Below, piece by piece: positions 1 through 8,169 of a stretch of DNA of 20,464 nt; the stretch's first letter is position 1, and every line of letters starts with the position of its first letter. Made by a program: the position numbers and the translations under genes. The notes below the pieces were generated by a model. That model searched no databases. It worked only from the letters and a program-made list of their open reading frames with translations, and was not told the DNA's origin. Origin of the DNA: Bacteroidales bacterium. Its GTDB lineage: Bacteria > Bacteroidota > Bacteroidia > Bacteroidales > UBA12077. The stretch is from contig JASGMZ010000023.1 in NCBI GenBank assembly GCA_030156305.1, forward strand, positions 1-20,464. The letters run 5' to 3'.

Positions 1-27
1 TTAAAATAAAATTTATCAATAAGCGTT

Positions 28-888
28 TTAACCCAAATATTTCTTAAGAAGTTTATTTTTAGATGAATGTCTTAGCCTTCGAATAGCTTTTTCTTTAATT
101 TGTCGAACTCTTTCGCGAGTAAGGCCCAGTTCGACGCCAATTTCTTCAAGAGATAATTCCTTACCACCAATTCCATAGTAAAACTTAAGTACTAAACGTT
201 CCTTTTCAGGCAAAATGCTCAACGTTCTTTCTACCTCTTTAGCCAATGATTCTTCAAGTAAAGTATTATCTGCATTAGGTGAGTCGGCATTTTCCATTAC
301 ATCCAACAAACTTCCTTCTTCCCCTTCAGCAAATGGAGCATCAACGGATAAAGGTTTACCTGAAAGTTGTAAAGTATCTTCCACTTTATCTTTTGGTAAA
401 TCAACAAATTTAGCTAATTCATCAGCTGTTGGAGTTCTGTCGAACTGTTGTTCTAAAATTGAATAGGCTTTATGAATTTTATTTAAAGAACCTACCTTAT
501 TCAAAGGTAATCGAACAACCCTTGATTGTTCTGCAATAGCTTGCAAAATTGATTGACGTATCCACCAAACAGCATAAGATATAAACTTAAACCCTTTGGT
601 TTCGTCAAAGCGTTCTGCCGCTTTTATCAAGCCAAGATTTCCTTCATTAATTAAATCCGGAAGACTCAATCCCTGGAATTGGTATTGTTTGGCAACAGAG
701 ATTACAAATCTCAAGTTTGCTTTCGTTAAACGTTCGAGTGCAGCTCGATCGCCTTTTTTTATTCGTTGAGCCAGTTCAACTTCTTCTTCAGCAGTAATCA
801 TCGCCTCTTTTCCTACATCTTGCAAATATTTTTCAAGAGAAGAACTATCACGATTGGTGATAGATTTTGTAATTTTTAATTGTCTCAT
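28..888 (-). CDS. rpoD: Primary RNA polymerase sigma factor (sigma-70, RpoD type)
   Basis: This is the housekeeping sigma factor that directs RNA polymerase to promoters. The protein has 286 residues, the short form usual in Bacteroidota, without the long region 1.1 of proteobacterial RpoD. Region 1.2 lies at about residues 16-46. Region 2 lies at about 55-125, with the core-binding helix and the aromatic promoter-melting stretch (YAVWWIRQSI at 105-114). Region 3 covers about 126-205. Region 4 with the -35 helix-turn-helix (LSLEEIGVELGLTRERVRQI) is at 246-265. All regions are intact. A canonical Shine-Dalgarno, AAGGAG with 8 bases to ATG, supports the start, which is unusual in this phylum. 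The next gene upstream on this strand ends 181 bases away. I see no clear promoter in that gap. Confidence 0.96.
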   Translation of the reverse strand: MRQLKITKSITNRDSSSLEKYLQDVGKEAMITAEEEVELAQRIKKGDRAALERLTKANLRFVISVAKQYQFQGLSLPDLINEGNLGLIKAAERFDETKGFKFISYAVWWIRQSILQAIAEQSRVVRLPLNKVGSLNKIHKAYSILEQQFDRTPTADELAKFVDLPKDKVEDTLQLSGKPLSVDAPFAEGEEGSLLDVMENADSPNADNTLLEESLAKEVERTLSILPEKERLVLKFYYGIGGKELSLEEIGVELGLTRERVRQIKEKAIRRLRHSSKNKLLKKYLG

Positions 889-893
889 CTCAG

Positions 894-904
894 CCTCTCC
901 TTTT
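894..904 (-). promoter_or_regulatory. Shine-Dalgarno sequence of the sigma factor gene
   Basis: Read on the minus strand this is AAAAGGAGAGG, followed by CTGAG and the ATG. The AAGGAG core is 8 bases from the start codon, the textbook spacing. Most genes in this window have no such site, as expected in Bacteroidota, whose ribosomes hide the anti-Shine-Dalgarno. Confidence 0.6.
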
Positions 905-1069
905 CAAACTTTAATAATTCGGCAAATAAAATGGTATTGTTATCAATGATATAGATATGTAGTAAATTTACTCGTATTAACCCCAAAAATTATAACAATA
1001 CTAAAAAAAGTGCAAAGAAGCAACTTTTTTTATAATTATAAAAATATTTTTAAATAAATATGTTAATCT

Positions 1070-1351
1070 TTAACGTTGGTTCGCGGTAAAATGTTTTAAA
1101 AATTCCTGATATTTTTCTTTATTTAACTGAAACGTTGGTGGATTACCTGTTTTTTCTACTAATCCGATGTTTCTAAGCTCTAAAATATGTTCCGGCCCGG
1201 TAACATTCGATAACTTCATTTTTTGAATAATATGCCCTAATGAACACGTTCCTTCTTCCTGAAGAATTTTAAGAATTTCCAACTTAACAGAATCAGTATA
1301 AATCTGTTTAAACTTGTTTGTGTTTTGAACATTATCTTTATTGTCAACCAT
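1070..1351 (-). CDS. Small winged-helix (ArsR-like) DNA-binding protein, function unknown
   Basis: A 93-residue protein with one predicted winged-helix domain. Residues 20-48 look like helices 1-2 (VKLEILKILQEEG, then CSLGHIIQKMKL). Residues 50-62 fit the recognition helix (TGPEHILELRNIGLV), and residues 63-80 fit the beta wing (VEKTGNPPTFQLN). The layout resembles ArsR-type repressors, but I see no metal-binding cysteine pair; the only cysteine is C36. It is the last gene of the minus-strand run and starts 47 bases after the ornithine-racemase-like gene, so it is probably co-transcribed with the racemases. Whether it regulates them cannot be told from sequence. Confidence 0.7.
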   Translation of the reverse strand: MVDNKDNVQNTNKFKQIYTDSVKLEILKILQEEGTCSLGHIIQKMKLSNVTGPEHILELRNIGLVEKTGNPPTFQLNKEKYQEFLKHFTANQR

Positions 1352-1398
1352 GATTGATTTTTTATAATTATAATACCATTCTTTATTTTGACTGTATA

Positions 1399-2469
1399 TT
1401 AAATTACTTTTTTTCGAATATACTTAGAACCCAGCACGCTTAATGCGCCCATATAATTTAATCGAAATTGGATTAAATCGCCCACTTTATACTTTGGTTT
1501 TTCCGATCCTAAATCAACAACAATCATATCAGAACTGGCTCCGGTAATTTCAACCCCATCATCCAATGGGGCCATATTCTGCGGGTCGATATCCAATAAA
1601 CCAACATCTAAAATTGCCCTGTATGAAGTTTTTCCATAATCTTCTTCGTCAAATGACTTTACCTCTCCAGCAACATTAGTTCCTATTTCTCCAGTTGGAA
1701 CAACAGGTTTCTCGGTTAATTCAATAATTTCTGTATTTAACTTAAAAATATCGTGTTTCATTTCAGGAATATCTTCCTCAGTAAACAGGTTATTTCCCAT
1801 AAACAATGTTTCTCCAATTCTAAAATGCGTAATTCCTTCAGGAATAATGTTTTTAAAAACAAGTTCAAGGGTAACGGACGAACCTCCGGAAACATAAGGA
1901 ATATTACGTTTAAATTTAGCTTCCACCAGTTGCTCATACAAACAAAGTTGTACTAACTTGTCCTGGCTGGGCATCACCCCATTTAAGCAGTTTAAGTTAG
2001 TACCAATACCCACCACTTCAATATTGGGTAGCTTAAAAATACTTCCATAGAAATCAATAAACTCTTCACCCAAAACACCTTCACGCAAATCTCCCATCTC
2101 AATCATTATCATCACCTTATGTTTCTTTTTTTGCCGTTTGGCTTCATCCGAAAGCAATTTTATCGTACTAAATTCGGTATTAAAACTAATATCAGCATAT
2201 TTCACCACATTTTTTATTCCTCTTTTCGATGGAGGCCTAATATAAACCGTTTCAATTTCAGGGTCGAGTTTTTTTATTACTTTCAAATTATCTATTCGAG
2301 CATCTAAAATTTGTTCTACTCCTAAATTTATTAACTCTTTCAAATATTCTTCGTTGCCACAAAGTAATTTTGAAACAACACCAAATTTAATTTTATGTTT
2401 ATCTAAAATTGATTTTAAATAATTAAAATTAAATTTCAATTTTTCTCTGTCAAGTTCTAAGAACGCCAT
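1399..2469 (-). CDS. PLP-dependent amino-acid racemase, ornithine-racemase (Orr)-like
   Basis: A 356-residue fold-type III PLP enzyme of the alanine racemase N-terminal family. The likely PLP lysine is K34 in VVSKLLCGN. The pattern of short motifs matches what I recall of clostridial ornithine racemase Orr: KYADISFNTE, MIEMGDLREG, GIGTNLNC, SGGSSVTLEL, FRIGETL, GEIGTNVAGE, ILDVGLLDID, ITGASSDMIVVDL, and KVGDLIQF near the C-terminus. Orr interconverts L- and D-ornithine in the cytoplasm. The exact substrate here is an inference, since relatives may use other basic or small amino acids. It is 31 bases downstream of the Alr-like gene and reads on the same strand, so the two racemases are very likely co-transcribed. 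Confidence 0.8.
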   Translation of the reverse strand: MAFLELDREKLKFNFNYLKSILDKHKIKFGVVSKLLCGNEEYLKELINLGVEQILDARIDNLKVIKKLDPEIETVYIRPPSKRGIKNVVKYADISFNTEFSTIKLLSDEAKRQKKKHKVMIMIEMGDLREGVLGEEFIDFYGSIFKLPNIEVVGIGTNLNCLNGVMPSQDKLVQLCLYEQLVEAKFKRNIPYVSGGSSVTLELVFKNIIPEGITHFRIGETLFMGNNLFTEEDIPEMKHDIFKLNTEIIELTEKPVVPTGEIGTNVAGEVKSFDEEDYGKTSYRAILDVGLLDIDPQNMAPLDDGVEITGASSDMIVVDLGSEKPKYKVGDLIQFRLNYMGALSVLGSKYIRKKVI

Positions 2470-2500
2470 CTTTATTTTTTTTAGTATAACTCTTTTTTAG

Positions 2501-3652
2501 CTAATTTATTACTTTTCGTGGAATGTTCATAGGTAATCTGGCCAATAATTCATAATTTAACTGATTGTTAAAATCAGCAAATGAAGCCAGGGTAATTTCA
2601 ATTCCATTGTCTGCGCCAATTAATATTACTTCGTCGCCTCTTTTTACTCCTGGGATATGCGTTACATCAGCAATAAGCATATTCATATTAACCACTCCAA
2701 TAACCGGTGCTATCTGTCCATCAATAATTACGCGTCCCATATTACTCAATGAACGGCTGTATCCATCCGAATAACCAACAGGAACAATGGCAATTACTTT
2801 ATCTTCTTGAGCAAGATATGCGGTTCCGTAACTAACAAATTCACCCGTTTTAACCTTTTTAATAGACATTATCTGACTTTTCCAGCTTAACACGCGCATT
2901 AATGGATCTGTTTTATCCATTCTTTTATTGATATACTGAATAAACGTTTCGCGAGTGGGCCAGAACCCATACTGTAAAATTCCAACTCGCACCATATCCA
3001 TTCGGGTACGCGGATAAGCTATTGCAGCTGCTGAACATGCAGTATGACGGATCTCGGGAATAATATCGCGATTCCATAACCATTTGTACAATTGATTATA
3101 TTTACGAATTTGCTTTTGTATACGTACATGATTGGCAATGCTTTCTGCACCAGCATAATGAGTGCAAAGCCCCTGGATATAAAATAAATCTCTGTTTTCT
3201 TTAATAAATTTCACCACTTTTACCAGCTGCTTCTGCGTAAATCCGGTTCTGTTCAGGCCGGTTTCCACTTCAATATGAATTTTGGCTACTTTATTTAGCT
3301 TTTTGGCCTTTTCGGCAGCTTTTTCAAGTTTTATAATTTCAAAAACAAAAAACTCTAAATCTTTTTCGATAGCCCATTCAATTTCTTCATCTGACATCCA
3401 ACCCATGATCATCACATCGGTTTCGGGTTTTTTAACATTACATACGGCTTCGGCTTCTGCTGCACTAAAAACAGAAAAGTGACGTATCCCAGCTGTTTCA
3501 GCTATTGGTACAAATTGTTCAATTCCATGGCCATATGCATTTGATTTTACAACAGATGATATCTTAACCTCATCTCCGAGAAAATGTTGTAAAAAATTTA
3601 AATTATGAATTAAAGCTGTCCGATCAAGTTCAATTACTGAAGTTCCTGCCAT
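2501..3652 (-). CDS. alr: Alanine racemase family protein (variant active site)
   Basis: A 383-residue stand-alone member of the alanine racemase family, with both the PLP-binding barrel and the C-terminal beta domain. The PLP lysine is K36 in VVKSNAYGHG. The second catalytic base is Y275 in EFVSYGTAY, and R222 in MVRVGILQYG should contact the PLP ring nitrogen. Two positions differ from the classical enzyme. Where Geobacillus Alr has the carbamylated lysine of VKVDTGM, this protein has E128 (HIEVETGLNRTG). Where the active-site Met-Asp pair lies, it has Met-Asn (NMNM at 322-325). Many Bacteroidota carry their essential alanine racemase fused to MurF, so this separate copy may have another or broader substrate. 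It starts 2 bases after the M20 gene. Confidence 0.88.
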   Translation of the reverse strand: MAGTSVIELDRTALIHNLNFLQHFLGDEVKISSVVKSNAYGHGIEQFVPIAETAGIRHFSVFSAAEAEAVCNVKKPETDVMIMGWMSDEEIEWAIEKDLEFFVFEIIKLEKAAEKAKKLNKVAKIHIEVETGLNRTGFTQKQLVKVVKFIKENRDLFYIQGLCTHYAGAESIANHVRIQKQIRKYNQLYKWLWNRDIIPEIRHTACSAAAIAYPRTRMDMVRVGILQYGFWPTRETFIQYINKRMDKTDPLMRVLSWKSQIMSIKKVKTGEFVSYGTAYLAQEDKVIAIVPVGYSDGYSRSLSNMGRVIIDGQIAPVIGVVNMNMLIADVTHIPGVKRGDEVILIGADNGIEITLASFADFNNQLNYELLARLPMNIPRKVIN

Positions 3653-3654
3653 AA

Positions 3655-4812
3655 CTATTTCTGCTCATTTTTTATAATTTGCTGATAAATACCATAAAAC
3701 ATTTTGACCCCATTTTCAATAATATCATCAGGGAAATCGTAATCCGGATTATGCAATTGCGGTTGACTGACTCCTGATCCAAGTCCGAAAAGCACTCCTG
3801 GAAATTGCAGTGTAAAATGGGCAAAATCTTCAGACCAACGAAAAGGTTTTGCTAACTGTTCAACAGGAATTTGATTTGACTTTGCTACCTGATGTATTTG
3901 TTGCACAAGATTAGTATTGTTGATCGTTGCTGGAAATTCTTCAACATAAGAAATCTCATATTTCAAATGGCTGTTTTGAGCATGCTCTTTGGCTATTTTT
4001 TCTGCATGTTGAGTTAAAATTTTCATATCAGAATTGGTATATGACCTAAGGGTAGCCATTACTTCGGCATATCCGGGGGTAGTGCCAAAAGCAACTTCGC
4101 CTAACCGTGCATGAATTACCGTTACCAGGGTAAAATCATTAAATACATTTTCTTTTTGGGGTAAAAAAGTTAATTCTTTTACAATTTCAGCCATTGCAAT
4201 TGCCGGACTATTCCCATTTTCGGGTTCTCCGGCATGGGATGTTTTACCGGTGAGTTTAATAATCATTCCTTTGGATGCGGAGGCAAAATTTTTCTCTCCC
4301 AGCACTATAGTACCTTTTTTGTATCCTGGTAAGTTATGTAAAGCGAAAGCATAATCTACGTTTAATTGTTTAAAGCGTTTATCATTTACCACCCTGTATG
4401 CTCCCTGTCCATTTTCTTCGGCGGGTTGAAACATTAAAATCACCTCGCCTGCTTCCGGCCTATTTCCGGAAAATATATCGGCTAATCCTGCAAGTATCGC
4501 CATATGTCCGTCATGTCCACATTTATGGCCTACACCAGGAGTTTGTGATCGATAACTTTTATCAATTAAGTCGTCAATGGGCAAACCGTCAAGTTCGCAG
4601 CGAAAAAGAACCGAAGGCCCTTTTTTCTCTCCTTTAAAAACCACAGCAACTCCATGCCCTCCAATTTCAGTGATCATTTTATCAGGATGATAGGGTTCCA
4701 TAAATTTAATTATCCGGAGCGCTGTTTGTGCTTCAAAATCAGATAATTCAGGATGTTGGTGAATTTCATGCCGCAAGGCTATTATTTTCTCTACATCAAA
4801 AAGTTTCCCCAT
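3655..4812 (-). CDS. M20 family metallo-amidohydrolase (N-acyl amino acid or peptide hydrolase)
   Basis: A 385-residue member of the M20D amidohydrolase group, which includes hippurate hydrolase, IAA-amino-acid hydrolase and N-acyl-L-amino acid amidohydrolase. These cut the amide bond of N-acylated amino acids. Metal-site residues are visible: C98, H100 and D101 in KCGHDGH, the E132-E133 pair in FQPAEENGQG, H159 in ALHN, and a C-terminal histidine in QLHNPDYDF. H193 in KTSHAGEPENG lies in the lid/dimerisation domain. No signal peptide is seen, so it is likely cytoplasmic. It is the first gene of a run with two amino-acid racemases, behind a good promoter at 4943-4973. A link to recycling of acylated or D-amino acids is inferred from that context. 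Confidence 0.87.
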   Translation of the reverse strand: MGKLFDVEKIIALRHEIHQHPELSDFEAQTALRIIKFMEPYHPDKMITEIGGHGVAVVFKGEKKGPSVLFRCELDGLPIDDLIDKSYRSQTPGVGHKCGHDGHMAILAGLADIFSGNRPEAGEVILMFQPAEENGQGAYRVVNDKRFKQLNVDYAFALHNLPGYKKGTIVLGEKNFASASKGMIIKLTGKTSHAGEPENGNSPAIAMAEIVKELTFLPQKENVFNDFTLVTVIHARLGEVAFGTTPGYAEVMATLRSYTNSDMKILTQHAEKIAKEHAQNSHLKYEISYVEEFPATINNTNLVQQIHQVAKSNQIPVEQLAKPFRWSEDFAHFTLQFPGVLFGLGSGVSQPQLHNPDYDFPDDIIENGVKMFYGIYQQIIKNEQK

Positions 4813-4942
4813 AAATAAATATAATACAACTCAATATGAATAATTAATATTCTTATGCATAATTCAACGAAAATTCATCTTAAAATTAATAAAACCGAAT
4901 GGCATTCACTAATCAAGAGATAAAATAATTGTTTCAGCAGAA

Positions 4943-4973
4943 CAAAATTAACAATTTTTATGGAACAAACAAA
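4943..4973 (-). promoter_or_regulatory. Bacteroidota-type promoter of the amidohydrolase-racemase run
   Basis: On the minus strand: TTTG (4973-4970), 19 bases, then TAATTTTG (4950-4943), a perfect match to TTTG-N19-TAnnTTTG. Transcription would begin near 4937, giving a leader of about 125 bases before the amidohydrolase ATG. I found no strong structure in that leader. Pattern match only. Confidence 0.5.
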
Positions 4974-5058
4974 TTAACAATTAACTCTAATACCTCAATT
5001 TACAAATGTTAGCCAACCTAAGCTGTTTAAATCCAAGAAAGAATCTGTTCACCTGAAC

Positions 5059-5547
5059 CTATTCATCATTTTCGAAATGAATATTTTCATCCACTGTAAT
5101 TAATGGTGACGCATCTATATTATCAATATCAAGGTATTTAATAATTAAATCCAATGCCTCATTAATTTCTTTTAGCCGATGGCCTGATGCGGTTTCCAAT
5201 TGCTGAGAGAGTCTTTCGTGCAATAACGAGGGGGTGTTTTTTAACAACTCAGAACCTTTGGAAGTTAGCACAATATAAGTGGTTCTTTTATCATCTTTTT
5301 TGGGCAACCGGGCAATACACCCTTTCTTTTCCAACCGGTTAATAATTCCGGTTACGGTACTCGAATTCAAATTCAAATAATCCCTAATATTCTTCTGTGT
5401 GGACTGAAATCCTTCAGCCCTCTGCAAATATTCAAGGCAAAGCAATTGAGGAATACTTAATCCGTGTTCCCTTTGTATTTTTTTCGATTCAATATTAATG
5501 GAACGTACAATTTTCCTGATTTTTATTAAAATATCTGTTGTATTCAT
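5059..5547 (-). CDS. MarR family transcriptional regulator
   Basis: A 162-residue protein with a MarR winged-helix domain at about residues 20-115. HGLSIPQLLCLEYLQ fits the first helices, and the recognition helix is LNSSTVTGIINRLEKKGCI. The wing carries the family's D-x-R signature (KKDDKRTTYIVLTSKG). The C-terminal 30 residues are acidic and look disordered. It is divergent from the DMT transporter gene with 123 bases between, the arrangement usual for a local repressor and its exporter target. Its own promoter is visible at 5575-5603. Control of the transporter is an inference from position; no clear palindrome in the shared gap supports it. Confidence 0.9.
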   Translation of the reverse strand: MNTTDILIKIRKIVRSINIESKKIQREHGLSIPQLLCLEYLQRAEGFQSTQKNIRDYLNLNSSTVTGIINRLEKKGCIARLPKKDDKRTTYIVLTSKGSELLKNTPSLLHERLSQQLETASGHRLKEINEALDLIIKYLDIDNIDASPLITVDENIHFENDE

Positions 5548-5574
5548 TCAAGTAAAAATAGTTTCTACAGAATA

Positions 5575-5603
5575 CAAATATATTTTATTTACATCAGAAC
5601 AAA
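5575..5603 (-). promoter_or_regulatory. Promoter of the MarR-type regulator gene
   Basis: On the minus strand: TTTG (5603-5600), 17 bases, then TATATTTG (5582-5575). The -7 element is perfect and the spacing is at the short end of the allowed range. It lies about 27 bases upstream of the regulator's ATG. Confidence 0.42.
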
Positions 5604-5670
5604 AAAACAAGTTAAATTTTTTCTTTTTTCGCCAAAATATGAATGATAAAATATAACTTCGCATCCTGTT

Positions 5671-6594
5671 ATGAAAAAAAATATTGCCACTGCTTACATT
5701 GCTGTTAGTCTAGCAATGATATTTTGGAGCTTTACCTTTATTTGGTACAAAATAGTATATCAGTTTTATCATCCGATTACTACTGTATTTTTCCGCCTTA
5801 TCATATCTTCCATTTTCCTTTTTGCATTAATGTACCCACTCAAAAAAATTGAAAAAATTCAAAAAGGAGATTTTAAATATTTTTTACTGGTTGCTGTATT
5901 TAATCCATTTCTCTATTTTATTGGTGAAAGTTTTGGCGTTAAATTGGTCTCCTCCACGCTGGCTGCTGTTATTATTGCTACTATTCCTTTGTTTACTTCC
6001 TTTACCTCATCCTTTTTCTTGAATGAAAAAATTACCCGAATGAATCTACTGGGTATTATTTTTTCCATTATTGGAGTAAGCTTTATTATTTTTGAAAAAA
6101 ATGAAGGAATAACCGTATCTCTACCAGGTATTGCCATGTTGATGCTTGCAGTTGTTGCTGCCATTGGCTATTCAATCGTTTTAAAAAATTTATCGAACAA
6201 ATACAGCTCAATCACCATTGTTTCTTATCATAATCTTATAGGTATATTTTTATTTGCTCCACTATTTTTCATTTTCGATTTCAAGGATTTCAAACAAACA
6301 GGAATATCTCAGGAGGCATGGATTCCGTTACTTGAGCTTGCATTTTTTGGATCTTCCTTTGCTTTTATCTTTTTCACCTTTGCCATGAAAAAAATAGGCG
6401 TTGGAAAAGCCAATGCATTTACCAATCTGATTCCTGTATTAACGGCCATCATTGCCTTTTTTATATTGGATGAAATCATTAATCTAACAAAAATTATGGG
6501 AATTTCGTTAGTCATTGGCGGGCTGTTTCTGTCGCAAATCAGAACCAACGGACTAAGAGATAAAATAAAAAATTATATCAGACCTAGTGAATAG
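5671..6594 (+). CDS. EamA/DMT family transporter
   Basis: A 307-residue inner-membrane protein with two tandem EamA repeats and about ten predicted membrane segments. Examples are residues 7-25, 38-54, the run around AAVIIATIPLFTSFTSSFFL, and the last segment GISLVIGGLFL. The SLAMIFWSFTFIWYK start and the TLAAVIIATIPLFT and KANAFTNLIPVLTAIIAF stretches are typical of the family, which exports amino acids, nucleotides or metabolites. The substrate cannot be told. A MarR-type regulator is divergent upstream. The downstream YkgJ-type gene shares the last base of this gene's TAG stop. A weak -7-like element (TAACTTCG, 5654-5661) lies just before the ATG, without a good upstream box. Confidence 0.9.
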   Translation: MKKNIATAYIAVSLAMIFWSFTFIWYKIVYQFYHPITTVFFRLIISSIFLFALMYPLKKIEKIQKGDFKYFLLVAVFNPFLYFIGESFGVKLVSSTLAAVIIATIPLFTSFTSSFFLNEKITRMNLLGIIFSIIGVSFIIFEKNEGITVSLPGIAMLMLAVVAAIGYSIVLKNLSNKYSSITIVSYHNLIGIFLFAPLFFIFDFKDFKQTGISQEAWIPLLELAFFGSSFAFIFFTFAMKKIGVGKANAFTNLIPVLTAIIAFFILDEIINLTKIMGISLVIGGLFLSQIRTNGLRDKIKNYIRPSE

Positions 6595-7097
6595 TGATTT
6601 TTTTTAATTATTTAAGCATTATTGAACTTAAAAGTCGGGCACTGGATTTGTTTAAGGAAAACAAAGTTTTTTTTGCACGATTAAAAAAAAAGAAACCAAA
6701 AAACCTGGATAAAATTGTCCAGAAACTCCACAATGAAGTTTTTCAGGAGATAAATTGTTTGGATTGTGCCAACTGCTGTAAATCTATTAGCCCAACCCTT
6801 TACGACAAAGATATTAATCGACTGGCAAAACATCTAAAAATTAGACCTTCGCAATTTGTAGAAAAATATCTTTATCTTGATAAAGAAGGAGACTATGTGT
6901 TTAAAGAAACACCCTGCCCATTTTTACTAAATAACAATTATTGTATGGTTTACGAAAGCCGGCCAAAAGCCTGCAGGGAATATCCGCATACTGACCGGCC
7001 TCGTTTTTATCAAATATTAGACCTTACCTTAAAAAACGCCGAAGTATGTCCGGCAGTATTTGAATTAATTGAAAGACTTAAAAAAGAAAAAATCTAA
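6594..7097 (+). CDS. YkgJ-type cysteine-cluster protein (zinc/iron-chelating domain)
   Basis: A 167-residue member of the YkgJ (UPF0153) family, whose cysteines are thought to bind Zn or an Fe-S cluster. Cysteines lie at 55, 58, 61 and 62 (CLDCANCC), 108 (TPCPF), 117, 127 (RPKACREYP) and 152. The central pattern CPFLLNNNYCMVYESRPKAC is the family hallmark. The only workable start is the GTG at 6594, because there is no internal ATG before the cysteine motif. The lysine-rich FFARLKKKKPKNLDK stretch at residues 27-40 fits related Bacteroidota proteins starting close to this point. It overlaps the transporter stop by one base, which implies translational coupling. The biochemical role of the family is not known. 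Confidence 0.85.
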   Translation: MIFFNYLSIIELKSRALDLFKENKVFFARLKKKKPKNLDKIVQKLHNEVFQEINCLDCANCCKSISPTLYDKDINRLAKHLKIRPSQFVEKYLYLDKEGDYVFKETPCPFLLNNNYCMVYESRPKACREYPHTDRPRFYQILDLTLKNAEVCPAVFELIERLKKEKI

Positions 7098-7969
7098 GGA
7101 ACGATAACATTTAAACCTGTAGGCACCACTTTAATATTTAAAATTTCTCCCATCTCTAAAGGTTCTCCATCGAAATGGACAACTCCTGGTTTTTTTCGCT
7201 TAACTACAATTTTTTTGCATTGGAACGTTTCTACATAATGGCTCTTATCAATATTTTTAATAAACAAACGAGTACCCAAATTAGGGGCCGAAACGATTGG
7301 AAAATCCTTCATAATAGACACATCTAACTTTCCATCATTAATCTTAGCCTTTGGAGCAATATGTGCATTATTCCCATATTGTGATGCATTGGCAAAAGTA
7401 ATCAGAAAAGCATCACGTATATAGGTAGTACCATTCATAGAAATTTCATAGCGCTCCGGGTGGTATCTTCTAAATTCTGAAAGGGTGGCTTTTAAATAGT
7501 TTGCAAATCCGCGGTCATTCGCTTTAGAAAAAATATATCCTATATGTGCATCAAAACCAACACCGGTAGTACAAAAAAATTTCCGGTCGTTAATCATCCC
7601 AAAATCCATTTTTATTGGATGCCCTTTTTTTATAATCCCCAGGGATTTTTTAATATTCATCGGGATTTTAAGATGACGCGCCAATCCATTTCCCGAACCG
7701 GTTGGCACAATACCTAATACTGCATCTGTTTCAGTAATTGCTGAGGCAACCTCGTTTACGGTACCATCCCCCCCAACAGCCACTACCTTTTTATATCCTT
7801 TATTAAAGTATTGTTTTACAATATGTGTGGCTTCACCAGAAAATAATGTGTAAATAATTTTCAGGTCATAATGTTCCTCGTAAAATATTTGTTTAATTAA
7901 AGCAGGGACAAAGTCTTTTGATTTTTTCCCAGATACCGGATTAATAACAAACAATATTTTCACTTTCAT
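7094..7969 (-). CDS. Diacylglycerol kinase family lipid kinase (DagK/YegS-like)
   Basis: A 291-residue lipid kinase of the DAGK catalytic family, which phosphorylates diacylglycerol or related lipids at the inner membrane. The phosphate loop VINPVSGKKSK is at residues 8-18, the nucleotide-binding motif GGDGTVNEV at 66-74, and PTGSGNGLARHLKIP at 89-103. The C-terminal beta-sandwich ends with HFDGEPLEMG, typical of YegS/DgkB relatives. Length is normal. It is convergent with the YkgJ-type gene and their stop codons overlap (CTAA at 7094-7097), so no terminator fits between them. A GAGGAG sequence nine bases before the ATG could be a Shine-Dalgarno. Possible promoter -7 boxes (TATTTTTG, TAAATTTG) lie in the upstream gap, without matching -33 boxes. 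Confidence 0.9.
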   Translation of the reverse strand: MKVKILFVINPVSGKKSKDFVPALIKQIFYEEHYDLKIIYTLFSGEATHIVKQYFNKGYKKVVAVGGDGTVNEVASAITETDAVLGIVPTGSGNGLARHLKIPMNIKKSLGIIKKGHPIKMDFGMINDRKFFCTTGVGFDAHIGYIFSKANDRGFANYLKATLSEFRRYHPERYEISMNGTTYIRDAFLITFANASQYGNNAHIAPKAKINDGKLDVSIMKDFPIVSAPNLGTRLFIKNIDKSHYVETFQCKKIVVKRKKPGVVHFDGEPLEMGEILNIKVVPTGLNVIVP

Positions 7970-8169
7970 CGACCAACACTCCTCAAAAAATAAAACCTGA
8001 CAAAAATACTTAGAACATTAAGGATAAAAAATTTTTTATTAAAAAAATACTGATCATTCACAAAATACTGTAATAACAATAAATTTACCGAAGATGCAAA
8101 TTTAATAATATCTTAATATTTATTTAGTTAAGAATTAAAAAGAGCATCGTTATTTGAAAATAAAAACCA

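Noticed and set aside
4398..4637. Plus-strand reading frame of 79 codons
   Set aside because: It is the antisense of the M20 metal-binding region, which has clear family motifs on the minus strand.
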